DNA of 64,000 nt, from positions 1 to 64,000 of the forward strand of contig NC_015557.1 in the NCBI RefSeq assembly GCF_000213785.1. The letters run 5' to 3'. Shown in pieces: positions 8,687 to 17,843 of the stretch; the stretch's first letter is position 1, and every line of letters begins with the position of its first letter. Under the pieces are notes generated by a model that saw only the letters and a list, made by a program, of their open reading frames with translations, was not told the origin of the DNA and searched no databases. Source of the stretch: Hydrogenobaculum sp. 3684. GTDB lineage: Bacteria > Aquificota > Aquificia > Aquificales > Aquificaceae. Position numbers and translations under genes: made by a program.

Positions 8687-9433
8687 TTAAAAAATTTCAT
8701 TTATAGAAATCTCCTTCAACATGCCATCTTCCATGTGCACTATCCTTGTAGCATCTTCAAATATCCTGTTGTCGTGGGTTATAACTATTATGGTTCTGTT
8801 TTCATTTAACATCCGTTCTTTTATAAGCTTTATAACCTTTTTACCAGTATCCCCGTCCAAAGCGGCTGTAGGCTCGTCTAAAGCCAATATGGCTGGTTCT
8901 GTGGATAGAGCCCTTGCTATGGCTACCCTCTGTTGCTCACCGCCAGACATTTTATAGGCTGGAAGCTCGTACTTTTGCTCTGGAAGTTGCGCCATCTTTA
9001 GCTTTTCTCTTGCTATTTCTAAGGCTTTGTTCCAACTGTATCCTTTTAGGACAAGCGGTATCCCTGCGTTTTCCACAGCTGTAAGCCTTGGGAAAAGATG
9101 GTAATCTTGGAATACAAATCCTATATGATCTAGTCTAAATCTTGCCAAATCGTCTGTGCTAAGTGAAAATATGTCTATACTTTTATCTTTGTTTTCTTTA
9201 GATAAACCATAGTATATTACTTTTCCGGAGTCTGGTCTTAAAACTCCAGATATCAAACTAAGAAACGTTGTTTTACCAGAACCAGTGGGTCCTACTATGT
9301 AAAGCATCTCACCGTAATATATCTCTAAGCTAACGTTTTTTACCGCACAGGTTTTTGCTTCTCCTGTTCCAAAGCACTTTGTGAGGTTTTCAACTTTTAT
9401 AGACAACCTTTTAGGATTTTTGTTTTCTGGCAT
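8687..9433 (-). CDS. ABC transporter ATPase, MacB/DevA type
   Basis: ATP-binding subunit (248 aa) powering the exporter. Walker A GPTGSGKT is at residues 48-55, the Q-loop is VFQDYHLFPRL, the signature is MSGGEQQRVAIARAL and Walker B is ILALDEPTAALDG. The family exports lipids, lipoproteins, glycolipids or peptides; the substrate here is not deducible. It sits 3 bases after the permease gene and 23 before the adaptor gene. Confidence 0.92.
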   Translation of the reverse strand: MPENKNPKRLSIKVENLTKCFGTGEAKTCAVKNVSLEIYYGEMLYIVGPTGSGKTTFLSLISGVLRPDSGKVIYYGLSKENKDKSIDIFSLSTDDLARFRLDHIGFVFQDYHLFPRLTAVENAGIPLVLKGYSWNKALEIAREKLKMAQLPEQKYELPAYKMSGGEQQRVAIARALSTEPAILALDEPTAALDGDTGKKVIKLIKERMLNENRTIIVITHDNRIFEDATRIVHMEDGMLKEISINEIF

Positions 9434-9436
9434 TAG

Positions 9437-10579
9437 TTATCCTCTAAATACATCAAAAGCTTCTATCTTTAGTACTTTTCTTATACCTAAAAAGCTTGCA
9501 AAAGCCACAATAAAAATGACCATAATGAAAGCTCCTAGCATGTTACCATAGCTTATCATAGCTGCGTAGTTTGGCAATTTTAGGTGCCCAAAGGCTATAA
9601 ACGATGATGCTAAAAGTACGCCAACTCCGTACCCTATCAGGCCCACTAAAACAGCCTGAAGAATAATTATAAACACAAGCTCTTTTCTGGTGGCTCCTAT
9701 AGCTTTTAAGGCGCCAAACTTTTCAAGATTTTCTAAAACAAACGTATAAAATGTCTGCCCTGCTATAGAAAGCCCTACTATGAAGCTCACTAGTGTCATT
9801 ATAAGCACGTTTGTACCAAAACCGGTTTTAAACATGTAAAAATTTGCATTTACTTTTGTAAACTCTTTTGATGTTAGGGCTCTATAACCAAGCTTAGCTA
9901 TTTCTTTTTTAATCTGTGGTATGTATTTGGGGCTTTTAAGCTTAATAAGAACATAAGATATCGTAAATCTTGTGTTGGGTAAATCTTCTGTAGCCCTTGT
10001 ATAGGTGGTATATAAGGTTGGATTTCCAAAAAGCCCAGACATAGCAGTTTTGGCAAAACCTACTATTACCCCTTTATGATCGTTTATTTCAAAGGTAGAA
10101 CCTATATGAACGTTTCCAAGTTTTTTTAAATCTGGATCTTTTATAGCTATAAAAGCGTAGCTTGAGTATATATCGTTTATATTCCCTTGAATCATGATTG
10201 GTCTACCCATTAAAGAAACATCGTCAAGACCTACTATATCCACAGCTTGATATTTTCCGTTTGGTAGTTTTACGGTGCCAGCTCCAAAGTATATTGGAGC
10301 GGCGTAAAGAACCCCAGGTAAGCTCCTTGCATAATCAAGCACGTAATCTGGAAGAGGTATGTTTTCTTTTGAATTATCTACACTTCTATCCATCACCCAC
10401 ATATCGGCATCTGTATTGTATATGCTGGAACCAGATTTTGCTATAACACCAAAAAAAATGGATGTCATTTGGAGCATCAAAAACACAGCAAAACTAACAC
10501 CAAGTATGAGTGTGAAAAACTTGCCGCCATCTCCGGTTAAAAGTTTTATAGCTATGGTACCAAGACCCCTTATATTCAT
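9437..10579 (-). CDS. DevC-like ABC transporter permease (FtsX/MacB fold)
   Basis: First gene of the exporter operon (380 aa). One N-terminal membrane helix (about residues 20-45) is followed by a large periplasmic domain and three C-terminal helices (about 260-370), the MacB/FtsX topology. The start TIAIKLLTGDGGKFFTLILG and the segment NTDADMWVMDRSVDN resemble DevC, the heterocyst glycolipid exporter permease of cyanobacteria (recognition from memory). The ATG is 6 bases after a TATAAT with no Shine-Dalgarno, so the operon mRNA is probably leaderless. Confidence 0.88.
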   Translation of the reverse strand: MNIRGLGTIAIKLLTGDGGKFFTLILGVSFAVFLMLQMTSIFFGVIAKSGSSIYNTDADMWVMDRSVDNSKENIPLPDYVLDYARSLPGVLYAAPIYFGAGTVKLPNGKYQAVDIVGLDDVSLMGRPIMIQGNINDIYSSYAFIAIKDPDLKKLGNVHIGSTFEINDHKGVIVGFAKTAMSGLFGNPTLYTTYTRATEDLPNTRFTISYVLIKLKSPKYIPQIKKEIAKLGYRALTSKEFTKVNANFYMFKTGFGTNVLIMTLVSFIVGLSIAGQTFYTFVLENLEKFGALKAIGATRKELVFIIILQAVLVGLIGYGVGVLLASSFIAFGHLKLPNYAAMISYGNMLGAFIMVIFIVAFASFLGIRKVLKIEAFDVFRG

Positions 10580-10585
10580 ACTGAT

Positions 10586-10591
10586 ATTATA
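10586..10591 (-). promoter_or_regulatory. -10 box for a leaderless exporter operon
   Basis: TATAAT on the minus strand lies 6 bases before the permease ATG (10579), placing the expected transcription start at the A of the ATG. The -35 region is weak. Confidence 0.6.
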
Positions 10592-10661
10592 TCAAGTAGT
10601 TGATGTTTTTCTATGATATATGACTGACGATTCAGTTTTCCTATGTCAAAAGCCTAAAAAA

Positions 10662-10734
10662 TGGAGATGAGGGGAGTTGAACCCCCGGCCTATGCCTTGC
10701 GATGGCATCGCTCTCCCACCTGAGCTACATCCCC
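10662..10734 (-). tRNA. tRNA-Ala (CGC)
   Basis: A cloverleaf can be drawn by hand: acceptor GGGGATG/CATCTCC, D arm with GCTCAGGTGGGAGAGC, anticodon loop ATCGCAA between ATGCC and GGCAT, and T loop TTCAACT. The anticodon is CGC, for Ala GCG codons. The 3' CCA is not encoded. It lies 7 bases downstream of tRNA-Pro, probably on the same transcript. Confidence 0.93.
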
Positions 10735-10741
10735 TACAGAG

Positions 10742-10814
10742 TCGGGGTGACAGGACTTGAACCTGCGGCCCCAGGCTCCCGAAGCCTGTGCTCTACCACC
10801 TGAGCTACACCCCG
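10742..10814 (-). tRNA. tRNA-Pro (CGG)
   Basis: Acceptor CGGGGTG/CACCCCG, anticodon loop TTCGGGA (anticodon CGG, Pro CCG codons) and T loop TTCAAGT. CCA is not encoded. A TATAAT on the minus strand at 10825-10830 is a plausible -10 for the Pro-Ala tRNA pair. Confidence 0.93.
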
Positions 10815-10944
10815 TACCGTATTAATTATAAGCTATTTTGTGCTAATACATTTAACATATCTAATGTGCTTTCTGAGATGGTATGTAATGCAAACAAATT
10901 CAATCCCTCTAATAAATAGAGGGATCGTACTAGAAGCTATTAGC

Positions 10945-11430
10945 TTACGAATTCCTGGATGTCCTTATAATATCTTTTATTATATCTACGTTTTTATCGT
11001 AAGCGTAAGAGCAACTAAGAGGCATCACTCTTACTCTTGCTACCCCTTGAGCTAATATACCTAGGGCTTTTGCTGCTCCGTAAGAAAGATCTAACGCTCT
11101 TCCTCTTACAAATGGGCCTCTGTCTACTATTTTGACTACCACAGATCTGTGGTTTCTTGGATTTTCTATAAAAAGCATCGTACCAAAAGGAAGAGTTTTG
11201 GAAGCTGCAAAGTAAAGATTGTGGTTATAGACCCCACCGTTGGCGGTGTAAATGCGTCTTGCGTGCCCATACCATGACACGTAAACAGATTTAGAATAGC
11301 AGTCCCTTTGGACTGTATTAGCTTTTGCTTCTGAGCCTACGCCAAGAATCAGGAAAGCGCTAAACACTAGCGCTATGTGTTTCCTCATTCTTGGGAGTAA
11401 GCTCATGAGAATACCCAAACGGTTTCTCAT
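10945..11430 (-). CDS. rlpA: RlpA-like septal ring lytic transglycosylase (DPBB domain)
   Basis: Exported protein (161 aa) with a double-psi beta-barrel: VSWYG, YTANGGVYN, AASKTLPFGTML, DRGPFVRGRALDLSYGAAKALG. These are the RlpA core motifs, including the catalytic-type Asp in DRGPF. RlpA cleaves naked glycan strands at the septum. No C-terminal SPOR domain is present, so septal targeting by SPOR is missing. AGGAGGTAG sits 6 bases before the ATG at 11430 and supports that start, even though a shorter signal peptide would begin at residue 15 (MRKHIALVFSAFLILG). Confidence 0.88.
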   Translation of the reverse strand: MRNRLGILMSLLPRMRKHIALVFSAFLILGVGSEAKANTVQRDCYSKSVYVSWYGHARRIYTANGGVYNHNLYFAASKTLPFGTMLFIENPRNHRSVVVKIVDRGPFVRGRALDLSYGAAKALGILAQGVARVRVMPLSCSYAYDKNVDIIKDIIRTSRNS

Positions 11431-11664
11431 GATAACTACCTCCTAAATAAAATTTTTCATTGCTAATTCATGGGTATAAGGTTAGCACAATTTGTTTTCT
11501 TTTGTCAAGCACAAGCTTTCAAATATTTATTTAAGTCTTTGTTAAAACTTAATTTTTTATCTTATTATTATACACATTTTACACTATACCTAAACATATA
11601 TTCAACTATATGTTGTTTGGTTAATGTTTGAATGTTTGTTTTGTTAAAAGCTAAATACAAAAAA

Positions 11665-11694
11665 TTAACGAAATCTTAACAAAAATATTATAAT
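11665..11694 (+). promoter_or_regulatory. phoU promoter region with two TTAAC direct repeats, 11-base period
   Basis: TTAACG (11665-11670) and TTAACA (11676-11681) are repeated 11 bases apart. TATAAT follows at 11689-11694, 9 bases before the phoU ATG. The repeat spacing resembles PhoP/PhoB boxes, and the repeat covers where the -35 would be. The regulatory assignment is inference. Confidence 0.4.
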
Positions 11695-11703
11695 ATTTAA
11701 TGT

Positions 11704-12366
11704 ATGAAGTTTTTTGAAGAATTAGAAGAGACAAAAAAAGAGCTTATAAAGATGGCTTCTATGGTGCAAACTGCCATAGAAAAGGCGATGAAGTCGCTTC
11801 TTGATCAAAACGTAGATTTAGCCGAAGAAGTGATAAAGGGAGACGACGATATAGACGCTATGGAAGTTAAAATAGAACAAGATTGCATAAGGATGGTAGC
11901 CCTTTATCAGCCAGAGGCTAGCGATCTTAGGTTTGTAATGGGGGTGTATAAAATTGTATCGGATCTTGAGCGTATGGCGGATGAAGCAGAAAATGTAGCT
12001 CAAAGATCTATACTTTTATCTCAAGAGCCACCTTTAAAACCTTACATAAACCTTACTATGATGTCTGATATAGCAAAAGAAATGGTGAGCGATAGTGTTA
12101 TAAGCTTTTTACAAAAAGATATAGAGTTAGCCAAGAAAGTCATTCAAAGGGACGATATGGTAGACGAGCTTTATCATCAGCTTGAAAGAGAGCTTATCAC
12201 ATATGTTATGGAAGATCAGCGCAATATAAAAAGGGCTATATCTTTGGAGATGGTTGCAAGACATTTTGAAAGGATAGCTGACCATGCTGAAAACGTAGCG
12301 GAGATGGCTATATATCTGGTGCAAGGTGAGATGGTTAAACATAAACACATTCAAGAAAAAAGTTAA
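11704..12366 (+). CDS. phoU: Phosphate transport system regulator PhoU
   Basis: Two PhoU repeats of three-helix bundles (220 aa). The conserved segments are EVIKGDDDIDAMEVKIE and, in the second repeat, KVIQRDDMVDELYHQLE; each is followed by a helix with ERMADEAENVA or ERIADHAENVAE. The D/E-rich motifs bind metal clusters in the family. PhoU restrains phosphate uptake and PhoR-type signalling. No pst genes are near; the next gene is a sensor kinase overlapping it by 41 bases. Confidence 0.95.
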   Translation: MKFFEELEETKKELIKMASMVQTAIEKAMKSLLDQNVDLAEEVIKGDDDIDAMEVKIEQDCIRMVALYQPEASDLRFVMGVYKIVSDLERMADEAENVAQRSILLSQEPPLKPYINLTMMSDIAKEMVSDSVISFLQKDIELAKKVIQRDDMVDELYHQLERELITYVMEDQRNIKRAISLEMVARHFERIADHAENVAEMAIYLVQGEMVKHKHIQEKS

Positions 12367-14122
12367 TTTAGTTTTAGGGCTTTTAGTATTATTAATAGTC
12401 TTAGCTTCAAATATAGGTTTTGTACTAAGTTTAAAACATAACCCCTCCATAAATATATACGCTTTTCTTGCTATCATCAATATAAACCTTTTTGCCCTTT
12501 TACTGGCTACAGTTATTATTTTTAGAAAATTTATAAAACTATATTACGAAACCAAGAAAAAAACCTTACGTACCAAGATAACCACCATAATACTCCTTTA
12601 TATGTTTTTACCAATATCTCTTATGATGTTTGCATCAAGCTTTGTGATAGTAGAAAGCGTTAAAACCTTTATAAGCGATAAAACAAAGCTTGTTTTAAGA
12701 ACTTCTATAAAACTTTCCAAAGAGATTGAACAAAGCCAATATGAAAAAGCTATCCTTTATAGAAATTTTTTGAGTAGGTTGATTTTCTATGAAGACCCTT
12801 ATTCTCTTGTAAATCATTTTGATATAAGGGCTGTACACGAAGTATCTGATTGCGACAATCCCATTGTAGAAAATCAAAAATCTTACAGCATATGTATAAT
12901 GAAAGGAGATAAAGCTTACGTTTTTGTGGTAGGCAAAGATGCAAAACTTGAAAAATCTTCAAAAGCCTTAAACCGCTTTGCAAAAGAGTTTATTGTGCTT
13001 GTAAAAACAAGAGACATACTAAATGGAAACTACGTTGCTTTTATCGTGATATTGGCTCTTATGGTGGTGCTTTTTACCGTTTGGTTTGGGATATTTTTAG
13101 CCCGTCATATATCAGAGCCCATTGAAGAACTATCGGAAGCTGCTAAGACTTTGGCAAAAGGTGATCTTGATACAAAACTACCAACCCCACGAACCAACGA
13201 CGAGCTCTCAGAACTAATACAAGCTTTTCAATATATGAAAGAAAATCTTAAAAAGCTCTATCAAGACCTTATAAAAGAAAAAGACCAACTTAACAAACTC
13301 CTTGACAATATACCGATAGGCGTAGCTTACGTAGACAAAGACTACAATGTAATAAGAGTAAACAAAGCCTTTTTGGATATGTTTGGAAACACCGATATTA
13401 AAAATTTAGATTTTAAAGATAAAAACATAAGACAAGATATAATAGAACTCTCAGAAAACGAAAAAATCTTTATCTTTGAAGATGTAAGCCCTATGGTAAA
13501 CGCCCAAAGGCTTTCTGTTTGGAAAGAAACCGCCCAAAGAGTAGCCCACGAGCTAAAAAACCCCCTTACCCCCATAAAACTAAACATAGAAAGGCTTCTT
13601 AGAATATCAAAAAATCATCCTGAAAAACTCCAAGATACCATAAACGCCGTAGGAGATATAGTCCTAAAAGAAATAGACAAAATACTAAAACTCTTGCAAG
13701 ATTTTAAAGACTTTTCAAATATAGATATACTTGATAAATCTACTCAATCTATAAAAGATGCCATCTTAGAAGCAATAGAGCTTTACAAACCCTACAGCGT
13801 AGATTTTGAAATAACAGGAGACAACATTTTAGAGTTTGACAAGGAAAAGATAAAGATCGTGTTTATGAACCTCATCCAAAACAGCATAGAATCTAAAAGC
13901 ACCAAGATAAAAATAGAGATAAAACCAAAGGAGATCCTATATCAAGACAACGGGGAGGGTATAAAAGAAATATCCAAAATCTTCTTGCCTTATTATTCTA
14001 GTAAACCTACTGGCACAGGTCTTGGCCTTAGCATCGTAAAAGCCATCATACAAAAACATGGCTGGGATATAAAAGCTCTTCCTTCAAGTGCTGGGGCTTT
14101 GTTTGTAATCAGTACGCCGTAA
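12326..14122 (+). CDS. NtrY-like sensor histidine kinase
   Basis: Membrane histidine kinase (598 aa). Three N-terminal helices (about 13-33, 45-66, 86-108), a periplasmic part, a fourth helix (about 235-257), a HAMP linker, a PAS-like segment near 325 (PIGVAYVDKDYNVIRVN), the H box VAHELKNPLTPIKLN with His about 408, an N box MNLIQNSIES near 513, and G boxes DNGEGI and TGTGLGLSIVKAI. The four-helix NtrY-type front and the H box suggest the NtrY class. The start is a GTG inside phoU, so it is probably translationally coupled. No cognate regulator is adjacent. Confidence 0.88.
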   Translation: MRWLNINTFKKKVNLVLGLLVLLIVLASNIGFVLSLKHNPSINIYAFLAIININLFALLLATVIIFRKFIKLYYETKKKTLRTKITTIILLYMFLPISLMMFASSFVIVESVKTFISDKTKLVLRTSIKLSKEIEQSQYEKAILYRNFLSRLIFYEDPYSLVNHFDIRAVHEVSDCDNPIVENQKSYSICIMKGDKAYVFVVGKDAKLEKSSKALNRFAKEFIVLVKTRDILNGNYVAFIVILALMVVLFTVWFGIFLARHISEPIEELSEAAKTLAKGDLDTKLPTPRTNDELSELIQAFQYMKENLKKLYQDLIKEKDQLNKLLDNIPIGVAYVDKDYNVIRVNKAFLDMFGNTDIKNLDFKDKNIRQDIIELSENEKIFIFEDVSPMVNAQRLSVWKETAQRVAHELKNPLTPIKLNIERLLRISKNHPEKLQDTINAVGDIVLKEIDKILKLLQDFKDFSNIDILDKSTQSIKDAILEAIELYKPYSVDFEITGDNILEFDKEKIKIVFMNLIQNSIESKSTKIKIEIKPKEILYQDNGEGIKEISKIFLPYYSSKPTGTGLGLSIVKAIIQKHGWDIKALPSSAGALFVISTP

Positions 14123-15983
14123 GCTCTGTCTGTATCATCTGCGTGTAAGGTTGCGGGTTGTCCTGGACACATTGGACAGGTTGCACAAACCAAAACTCGT
14201 TACTAAGTGCATTTATGGCGCTTTTATTAAATTGAAAGTTTGTATTGTTGTCAAATTGTATATTTAAAGAAAGATTAGGAGGGAAGTTTCTTACAAGAAA
14301 ACCATTCACTGATGCCTCATAATAGCGAGAAATATAATTCACATCTTCTCCAAAGTATATACCAGAAAAGCTTTCACTAGAACCTAGCACTACGGAATTG
14401 TTGTTTATCAGTAAAGAAGGGGCTAAGTTGTTGTTTATATCGTTGCCAAAATATACATTTTCAGAAGTTTGCTCTTGATAGTAAGGATAGTCAGGATAGT
14501 AAGTCCAACCGCATTGGTAAATATTGTTTTGGCAATCTTGTATAGATTGCAAGTTATTTGTAGGAGGCAAATTCGCTGGAAAAGAGTCAGAATAAATGTA
14601 TGCTAGGCTATTAGCAAAGTAGTTGTTGGAAGAGTCATTAAAAATAATCTCTCTTACAAATAGATCTGTATTTGATGTATATAAATCTACAGTATAATAG
14701 CCATTTTGAGCTTCGTTATCCCCAACAAGACCTATTTGCGGTTTATTGTTGCCTTCGCTTGAGTTGTCATACCCTTGTATTATTATATCGTTTTGTAAAT
14801 AACAGTATGGATTACCATCGTTTTGATTTGTGTATGTAGTATATGGTACACCATTGTTTAATTGTACATTTCCATTATAAGAGTATGTTATGTTGTTATC
14901 AGTGATTAGCCTTGTATTAAAAAGCCCGTCGCTTATTGTAATTGGTTGGTTTGTGTATATGGTTAGGTTGTAATTTGGTATATTGTAGTTGTTTTGGCTA
15001 GTTGGAGTGTTTCCATTTACATTTTCTAGTATCGTGCCACTGGCATTATTTCCATTATTTCTTCTAATAATATATATTGTATATTGAACTCCAGATGGCA
15101 ATGTCCCGTATATATCAACTCCTCGTCGCTTTATATAACAAGAACCACTACTTGTTAAATTACCAAGGTTTAAATTATTATTGTAGTCTATATGACAAGG
15201 AGTTGGTGTGGGTGGTGTATAAAGATTGTTTTCAACGGTATTTGTAAGCACCACTTGATTATATTGGTCTATGTAAAAATCTTTTATGTTTGTATTTGGA
15301 TCAGTGGCAAACGTATCTTCTAAAGCGTTGTTGAGTCCATAGCTGCAATTTGAATCTCTTTGTGAGTTTTCGCAATTTACGTTGAAAAACAAAGGCGTTA
15401 GATCTATAAATTTAACACCGTTTATAATAGCTGGGTTTCCAAATATATTTTGGCTACCATTGTCTACTTGACAGCTGTATGTTTGAGCTCCATTTAGGTT
15501 TATACTACCAGAGGTTATAAAAGCAGGTACATAACAAGAGTTTGCTTTATCACACCCAGATAGCCTGCCTCCATTGTAGCTTGCATTTACCCCACCTCTT
15601 ACAGTGTATAAGCCTATCCCATAATAATATTGAATAATGGCAGTCTTTACCACTTTGGCGTTTCCAACCTGTCCAGTGGATTTTACAAAGCATACGTTTG
15701 AACTTCTTTGTATCTGTGTAGAATAAGTAGCTAATCCATCACTACCATTGTTTGTGGTATTATAGCAAAAACCATTTGCCTGTATGCTATTTACTGCCTG
15801 AAGAAGTCCATACTCAGCAGCTTTATCAGCCAATTCGTACTTAGCGTTTGCACCTGTTAGTTTGTTGTCTATTAGGCTTATATACATAGCGGTAGCACCA
15901 ATAAGAGATATTATAAGGGTAAGCCCAAGTACTGTAATCAAAGAAAAACCTTTGGAGCTTTTAAGTTTTAAATTTACTAACAT
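14109..15983 (-). CDS. Long PilX-like minor pilin, Asn-rich
   Basis: Type IV pilin-like N-terminus: a short basic leader, then GFSLITVLGLTLIISLIGATAMYISLIDNKLTG in pieces typical of PilX, with Gly-Phe at the prepilin peptidase site (G12/F13) but Ser rather than Glu at mature position +2 to +3. The rest (624 aa in all, far longer than the usual 160-200) is rich in Asn, Tyr, Thr and Ser and has paired Cys residues, suggesting a disulfide-bonded surface or tip domain. GGGAG precedes the ATG by 9 bases. It is last of four pilin genes and its 3' end overlaps the kinase gene by 14 bases. Confidence 0.75.
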   Translation of the reverse strand: MLVNLKLKSSKGFSLITVLGLTLIISLIGATAMYISLIDNKLTGANAKYELADKAAEYGLLQAVNSIQANGFCYNTTNNGSDGLATYSTQIQRSSNVCFVKSTGQVGNAKVVKTAIIQYYYGIGLYTVRGGVNASYNGGRLSGCDKANSCYVPAFITSGSINLNGAQTYSCQVDNGSQNIFGNPAIINGVKFIDLTPLFFNVNCENSQRDSNCSYGLNNALEDTFATDPNTNIKDFYIDQYNQVVLTNTVENNLYTPPTPTPCHIDYNNNLNLGNLTSSGSCYIKRRGVDIYGTLPSGVQYTIYIIRRNNGNNASGTILENVNGNTPTSQNNYNIPNYNLTIYTNQPITISDGLFNTRLITDNNITYSYNGNVQLNNGVPYTTYTNQNDGNPYCYLQNDIIIQGYDNSSEGNNKPQIGLVGDNEAQNGYYTVDLYTSNTDLFVREIIFNDSSNNYFANSLAYIYSDSFPANLPPTNNLQSIQDCQNNIYQCGWTYYPDYPYYQEQTSENVYFGNDINNNLAPSLLINNNSVVLGSSESFSGIYFGEDVNYISRYYEASVNGFLVRNFPPNLSLNIQFDNNTNFQFNKSAINALSNEFWFVQPVQCVQDNPQPYTQMIQTELTAY

Positions 15984-15986
15984 AAC

Positions 15987-16907
15987 TTATCTCCCAAATA
16001 TTCTATCCATGGTTATAAGTTTTCCGTCCTTACCGCGAAAGCTAATCCTAACTTTTACATAACCATCATTATATGGATCGTTTATAACCTGAAATGTGTT
16101 TACTGGCATGAGAGCATATGGTCCTTTGTTGTTTCCACATGGAGATTGATCTGTGGTTTGGGCATAAAGCCACAGCTTACCATCCTGAGGGTTTGTTTGG
16201 CAATATAGATGTATTAAAGACGGGGCTCTTATGAGGAGATCTCCATCTTGAAGCTGTGGAGTAGAGGTAGGGCCATTTTGTATATAAACTTTTCCATTTA
16301 AAGCGTTAACTGTTCTTGACATATTTGCATTTGATAAACCATTAGAACTTATACAATCTAAGTTGTTTTGAGATAAACCACTTATTTGGAAAAATAATAC
16401 GGTATTTTGATTTTGATAATCCCTAAACCAAATACCGCCTCTTTTAATAAGGTAACAATTGTTGTTTGAAGCATCGCTTAGCCTACAGCTCATTACGGCT
16501 ACTGTGGAAGAAGATGAAACCTTTGATACAAAACCTTCACCTCCCATAGTTCCGTAAAAATAAACATCGTCACAGCTTGGATATGTTTGATTTTGTTGAT
16601 ACGTTATGCATATTGAGCTTGGTGGCGGAAAATCAAAGTTTCCGTTTGAATCTTGACAAGGTCTTACCACTGTGCAATTGTTTGCACCTGTTGGATCGTT
16701 GCAGGGTACACCAGCTCCCCATCTATCAAAAAACCATTGTAACTGTGTCATGCCGTTATCTATATAATCTTTTGCATTTTGAATACCTTCAGTTTGGCCA
16801 AATACTTTGTTGCTTGTAGCGTACAAAAATCCCATTGCGCTTAGTATTATAGCGCTTATAAATATTGCCACCAAAAGCTCTGTAATTGTTAAACCTTTGT
16901 TTTCCAT
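15987..16907 (-). CDS. PilW-like minor pilin / pseudopilin
   Basis: Prepilin with leader MENKG, the peptidase site G/LTITELLVAIFISAI and Glu at mature position 5, then a hydrophobic helix. The C-terminal region (306 aa in total) has many paired cysteines and resembles PilW in its place and size. I start it at the ATG at 16907 because GGAG lies 9 bases upstream and the peptide then has a normal 5-residue leader; the frame is open 15 codons further. It lies 22 bases after the previous pilin gene. Confidence 0.8.
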   Translation of the reverse strand: MENKGLTITELLVAIFISAIILSAMGFLYATSNKVFGQTEGIQNAKDYIDNGMTQLQWFFDRWGAGVPCNDPTGANNCTVVRPCQDSNGNFDFPPPSSICITYQQNQTYPSCDDVYFYGTMGGEGFVSKVSSSSTVAVMSCRLSDASNNNCYLIKRGGIWFRDYQNQNTVLFFQISGLSQNNLDCISSNGLSNANMSRTVNALNGKVYIQNGPTSTPQLQDGDLLIRAPSLIHLYCQTNPQDGKLWLYAQTTDQSPCGNNKGPYALMPVNTFQVINDPYNDGYVKVRISFRGKDGKLITMDRIFGR

Positions 16908-16929
16908 ATCAGGACACTCCATTACTAGT

Positions 16930-17337
16930 TTATGAGCCAAAATTACAAGCATCGTCTTGTATAGAGAAGCTATAGCTTTGATAAGTGGCTATTGATGTTA
17001 CGGTAGAGCATGCGCTTTGTCCAGATCCTATGAATGGCGGTGGATTGTTTGGAGGGTTACCAACTACATTTACATTTACCAATAAGCCACCGCAGGTAAG
17101 AGATAAGCTAGTGACGCTTGGATTCATAAGCTTAGCTTCAAGGCCAGAAGTAGCACTTTGTATTAGACAAGTATATACATAATTATTTTTTGTCATAGCA
17201 GCGTATGAGGTAATCATACCATATATTATATAGATTGCTAAAGCGGTTATAGCTACGGTTACCAATGCCTCCACAATGGTGAAGCCCTTGCTTTTGTAAA
17301 TTTTAGCTTTATCTACATTGCGGGACATGACGCACAT
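16930..17337 (-). CDS. PilV-like minor pilin
   Basis: About 135 aa. The leader ends in YKSKG, then FTIVEALVTVAITALAIYIIYGM, with Glu at mature position 5, the classic class III signal for type IV prepilin peptidase. The ATG at 17337 follows AGGAGG by 7 bases; the frame is open further upstream but that would read through the preceding pilin gene. It overlaps that gene by 25 bases. It probably helps prime or decorate the pilus tip. Confidence 0.8.
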   Translation of the reverse strand: MCVMSRNVDKAKIYKSKGFTIVEALVTVAITALAIYIIYGMITSYAAMTKNNYVYTCLIQSATSGLEAKLMNPSVTSLSLTCGGLLVNVNVVGNPPNNPPPFIGSGQSACSTVTSIATYQSYSFSIQDDACNFGS

Positions 17338-17843
17338 GGTCCGCCTCCTTTTTGTACAAACAGTGCTCCGAATTGGCCTATACATATTTCGTAATAATTG
17401 TTGGTGGTTTTGTTGTATAGGCAGTAATACCCTGGTGCATAAACAGCAAAACCCCTTGGATCTAATATTGTATTTGCTCCACTTAATATATAGTTTGCAT
17501 TTTGTATATTTATAGTTTCTAATGGTGTACCACTGCAAGCAGCGGTTAAATCTGATGGATAGTTATTTCCTATATTGTTTACAATTAAAGTATTTCCTTG
17601 TTGGCATATGCCCACATAAAAACTATTTTCCATAGCTTGGGCTTTAGCCTGTTTTACGGTATACTCTATTCTGTAAGCATACTCTTGAAACTTGTATATG
17701 TTGTAGAAGTACTGGAAGTTCATTATAGCCACAGCAGATATTATAAGTATTATCGCAATTACAGCAATGGCCTCTATAATAGTAAATCCATTTTTATCTT
17801 GCGAACCGTGGTAGCAAACCCCATATTCATCATATTTACTCAT
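17313..17843 (-). CDS. FimT/GspH-like minor pilin
   Basis: About 176 aa. The leader ends in SQDKNG, then FTIIEAIAVIAIILIISAVAIMNFQ with Glu at mature position 5. A C-terminal GspH/FimT-like domain includes LDPRGFAVYAPGYYCLYN, the usual GspH motif of a glycine-rich strand before a Cys pair. It is first of the four pilin genes. Its ATG forms one edge of a 16-base perfect inverted repeat, and no Shine-Dalgarno is seen. A GTG start at 17861 is possible. Confidence 0.8.
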   Translation of the reverse strand: MSKYDEYGVCYHGSQDKNGFTIIEAIAVIAIILIISAVAIMNFQYFYNIYKFQEYAYRIEYTVKQAKAQAMENSFYVGICQQGNTLIVNNIGNNYPSDLTAACSGTPLETINIQNANYILSGANTILDPRGFAVYAPGYYCLYNKTTNNYYEICIGQFGALFVQKGGGPCASCPAM

